NCBI RefSeq assembly: GCF_900112935.1
Contig: NZ_FONM01000003.1
Span: 62,001 to 126,000 of the forward strand
Length of the DNA stretch: 64,000 nt
Reading direction: 5' to 3'
From: Trichococcus pasteurii
GTDB taxonomy: Bacteria > Bacillota > Bacilli > Lactobacillales > Aerococcaceae
Shown: piece by piece, positions 61,925 to 64,000 of the stretch
How positions within the stretch are numbered: position 1 is the stretch's first letter
Layout of the letters: each line of letters begins with the position of its first letter
Program-made: the position numbers and the translations under genes
The notes under the pieces: generated by a model
Databases searched by the model: none
Seen by the model: only the letters and a program-made list of their open reading frames with translations
What the model was told of the DNA's origin: nothing

Positions 61925-63595
61925 GTGAAGAAAACTGAATTAACAGCGGAAGACTTTAAAGCGATGGTCGCAGTCGGCGCCGAACGCCTTAGTGAGAATG
62001 CAGAATATGTGAATTCTTTGAATGTGTTCCCTGTTCCGGATGGAGACACGGGCACGAACATGAATCTATCATTCACATCCGGAGCTGAACGCGTCAGGCT
62101 GTCGAATGCTGCAACAATTGATCAATTAGGATCGGACTTGGCTAAAGGCTTATTGATGGGTGCGAGAGGGAACTCAGGCGTCATCTTATCCCAACTGTTC
62201 CGCGGCTTTTCGAAGGCGATCGAAGGCAAAACAACTTTGAATACAGCTGATTTTGCTGAGGCTTTTTCCCACGGCGTCGAGACAGCCTATAAAGCGGTCA
62301 TGAAACCTGTGGAAGGCACCATTCTGACGGTTGCGCGCGAATCCGCCAAAGCCGGTGTGAAAAAAGCCGAACATACGGATGACATCATCGAATTGATGGG
62401 AACAGTCCTTAAAGTCGCGCAGATCGCGTTGGATAAGACACCGGATCTGTTGCCGGTATTGAAAGAGGTAGGCGTCGTCGACAGCGGCGGACAAGGCCTT
62501 GTATACATTTACGAAGGTTTCATGGAATCCTTGACCGGAGAGAAAGTGCCGTCAGCCGAAAAGGTCGTCTCACAAGCGGATGTGACCGAAATCGCTCACC
62601 AAGAAAATTATCATAACGTTTCGCACTCGATTGCGTCAGAAGATATTGAATTCGGTTATTGCACAGAAATCATGGTTAAACTGGGCGAAGGCGAAACAGT
62701 GACGGACACCTTTGATTATGACACATTCCGTAATCATCTGAACGAACTCGGAGATTCACTGTTGGTCGTCGCAGACGACGAAATCGTGAAGGTCCATGTG
62801 CATACCGAGTATCCAGGGGAAGTCATGAACTACGGCCAAAAATTCGGCTCCCTGATGAAAATAAAAGTGGACAATATGCGCATGCAGCATGATGCTGTTC
62901 TGGAAAAAGCGGATGCGCCCGCCAAGAAACCTGAAAAAGTACCCTATGGCGTGATAGCTGTAGCTGCCGGCGAGGGTGTACATGCCCTGTTCAAGAGCAT
63001 GGGGGTCTCCACTATCATCAATGGCGGACAAACGATGAATCCTAGCACGGAGGACATCCTTAAGGCTATCGAAAACACAAATGCGGAGAAAACAATCATT
63101 TTGCCGAACAACAAAAATATTTTCATGGCTGCAGAGCAGGCCGCTGAAGTATCTGATGCGGATGTGGTTGTAGTGGCTTCAAAAACGATCTCACAAGGCC
63201 TGACAGCCATGCTTGCCTTCAATGATTCGGTGGACTTGGAAACGAATAAAGCCAACATGACTGCTGAACTGGAAAATGTTGTCAGCGGGCAAATCACGAA
63301 TGCGGTGCGCGACACAGTCATCGACGGATTGGCGATCAGCAAAGACGACTTCATGGGAATCGTCGACGGAAAAATCCTGACGGCCGACAAGGACAGAAAA
63401 GCCGCAACAATAGAAACCTTGAAAAAAATGATCACGGATGACAGCGAAATCGTCACCATCATCTTCGGGGAAGACAGCGATGAGAACGAAAGCAAAGAGA
63501 TTGCAGCGGCCATCGAATCGGAGTATGACTTCTTGGAAGTCGAAGTGCAAGAAGGAAATCAACCAGTATACAGTTATCTTCTTTCTGTAGAATAA
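61925..63595 (+). CDS. yloV: DAK2/FakA-type fatty acid kinase-like protein (YloV)
   Basis: A 556-residue protein. The N-terminal DhaL/DAK2 domain (about 5-200) has the nucleotide/Mg motif NVFPVPDGDTGTNM and MGARGNSGVILSQ. A middle domain follows, and the C-terminal DegV-like part lies near 330-556. FakA phosphorylates exogenous fatty acids bound to FakB so that they enter phospholipids. Start GTG 61925 lies eight bases after AGGAGG. No fakB gene is in the window. Confidence 0.92.
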   Translation: MKKTELTAEDFKAMVAVGAERLSENAEYVNSLNVFPVPDGDTGTNMNLSFTSGAERVRLSNAATIDQLGSDLAKGLLMGARGNSGVILSQLFRGFSKAIEGKTTLNTADFAEAFSHGVETAYKAVMKPVEGTILTVARESAKAGVKKAEHTDDIIELMGTVLKVAQIALDKTPDLLPVLKEVGVVDSGGQGLVYIYEGFMESLTGEKVPSAEKVVSQADVTEIAHQENYHNVSHSIASEDIEFGYCTEIMVKLGEGETVTDTFDYDTFRNHLNELGDSLLVVADDEIVKVHVHTEYPGEVMNYGQKFGSLMKIKVDNMRMQHDAVLEKADAPAKKPEKVPYGVIAVAAGEGVHALFKSMGVSTIINGGQTMNPSTEDILKAIENTNAEKTIILPNNKNIFMAAEQAAEVSDADVVVVASKTISQGLTAMLAFNDSVDLETNKANMTAELENVVSGQITNAVRDTVIDGLAISKDDFMGIVDGKILTADKDRKAATIETLKKMITDDSEIVTIIFGEDSDENESKEIAAAIESEYDFLEVEVQEGNQPVYSYLLSVE

Positions 63596-63600
63596 TCTGA

Positions 63601-63645
63601 AAAAGCTGAACGAGTTTCTCTGTTCGGCTTTTCTTTTTCAAAAAC
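63601..63645 (+). terminator. yloU-yloV terminator
   Basis: AAAAGCTGAAC and GTTCGGCTTTT, followed by CTTTTTC. Confidence 0.85.
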
Positions 63646-63724
63646 GGCCCGGAGCGTCCGGAATGTTTTTGGAAGTGGTTGGTCGGAGAAACTGTCCTGC
63701 TCCCATAAGAAAGGAGGCGAAAGG

Positions 63725-64000
63725 ATGGGAACCGAAATCAACAAGCAATTGGATATTTACGATCCAGTCGGGGAATTGCCCCATGTAGGACCGAAGAGGG
63801 TTGAGGCGCTGCATTCGCTGGGCATTGATACGATCTACGATCTGATCACACATTTTCCTTTCCGTTATGAGGACATAAAAGTCAAAACATTGGACGAAAT
63901 CGAGGATTCGGACAAAGTGACGCTGAAAGGACAAGTCGTGACGGCTCCGGTCGTTCATCATTACGGTTTTAAAAAAAGCAGGCTATCATTCAAGCTAGCC
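63725..64000 (+). CDS. recG: ATP-dependent DNA helicase RecG, N-terminal part
   Basis: The frame from ATG 63725 runs off the right edge after 92 codons. AAGGAGG (63711-63717) lies seven bases upstream. The N-terminus shows the RecG wedge-domain beginning: a helix-hairpin-like LPHVGPKRVEALHSLGI, then IYDLITHFPFRYED and the start of an OB fold (VTLKGQVVTAPVV). RecG remodels stalled replication forks. Its place after yloU-yloV is conserved in Firmicutes. Confidence 0.93.
   Translation, partial: MGTEINKQLDIYDPVGELPHVGPKRVEALHSLGIDTIYDLITHFPFRYEDIKVKTLDEIEDSDKVTLKGQVVTAPVVHHYGFKKSRLSFKLA

Overview
The window reads as chromosome of a low-to-mid GC Gram-positive bacterium of the order Lactobacillales. 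I infer a member of the Carnobacteriaceae, possibly close to Trichococcus, from Firmicutes gene order, an enterococcal-type ntp V-ATPase operon, LexA (DinR)-type SOS boxes, catabolite-responsive (cre) sites and a base composition that looks mid-40s %GC by eye. The genus is inference only. I saw no rRNA, tRNA, insertion sequence, prophage or CRISPR array. Nearly every gene is a conserved housekeeping gene, so most of the unusual material sits between genes.

Layout. Positions 1-3.1 kb hold the end of an amino-acid ABC transporter operon, peptide deformylase (def, minus strand) and glutamate dehydrogenase (gdhA). Positions 3.6-8.9 kb hold the pyruvate dehydrogenase operon pdhABCD. At 9.0-10.1 kb are a UPF0223 gene and an inositol-phosphatase-like gene. 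At 10.6-15.8 kb is the operon acnA-citZ-icd. Together pdh, acnA-citZ-icd and gdhA encode a complete route from pyruvate to 2-oxoglutarate and glutamate. At 16.1-22.9 kb are typA, ylaN-ftsW, a ylbC-like gene and ylbF-ylbG-rsmD-coaD. At 23.1-28.4 kb are the DNA-uptake operon comEA-comEB-comEC with holA, then rpsT (minus strand). At 28.6-40.1 kb are uvrB with a LexA box, rpsO-pnp, a divergent citX-like gene with a cre site, asd, an RNase J2-like gene, a ThiT-family S-component and cls. At 40.2 kb is a small unknown minus-strand gene with an SOS promoter. At 41.0-49.6 kb is the nine-gene V-ATPase operon ntpFIKECGABD, whose rotor subunit keeps the residues known as Na+ ligands in Enterococcus hirae. 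At 49.8-64 kb is the conserved block gmk-rpoZ-priA-fmt-rsmB-prpC-prkC-rsgA-rpe-thiN, rpmB (minus strand), yloU-yloV and the start of recG.

The most interesting non-coding signal is a modular repeated element found twice in opposite orientation: after holA (27746-27981) and between rpoZ and priA (50773-50951). The copies share long near-identical outer blocks that pair with each other and a 20-nt identical inner block, but differ in the middle (77 nt against 17 nt). This resembles a structured RNA or a BOX-like modular repeat, and I do not recognise it as a known family. Other signals worth checking are the SOS-controlled orphan gene at 40.2-40.5 kb, the CitX-like protein whose catalytic-type motif is altered, an operator-like inverted repeat at the pdh promoter, a perfect 15-bp stem-loop between pdhB and pdhC, a large pnp leader hairpin and a 12-codon upstream ORF overlapping the start of the V-ATPase operon.
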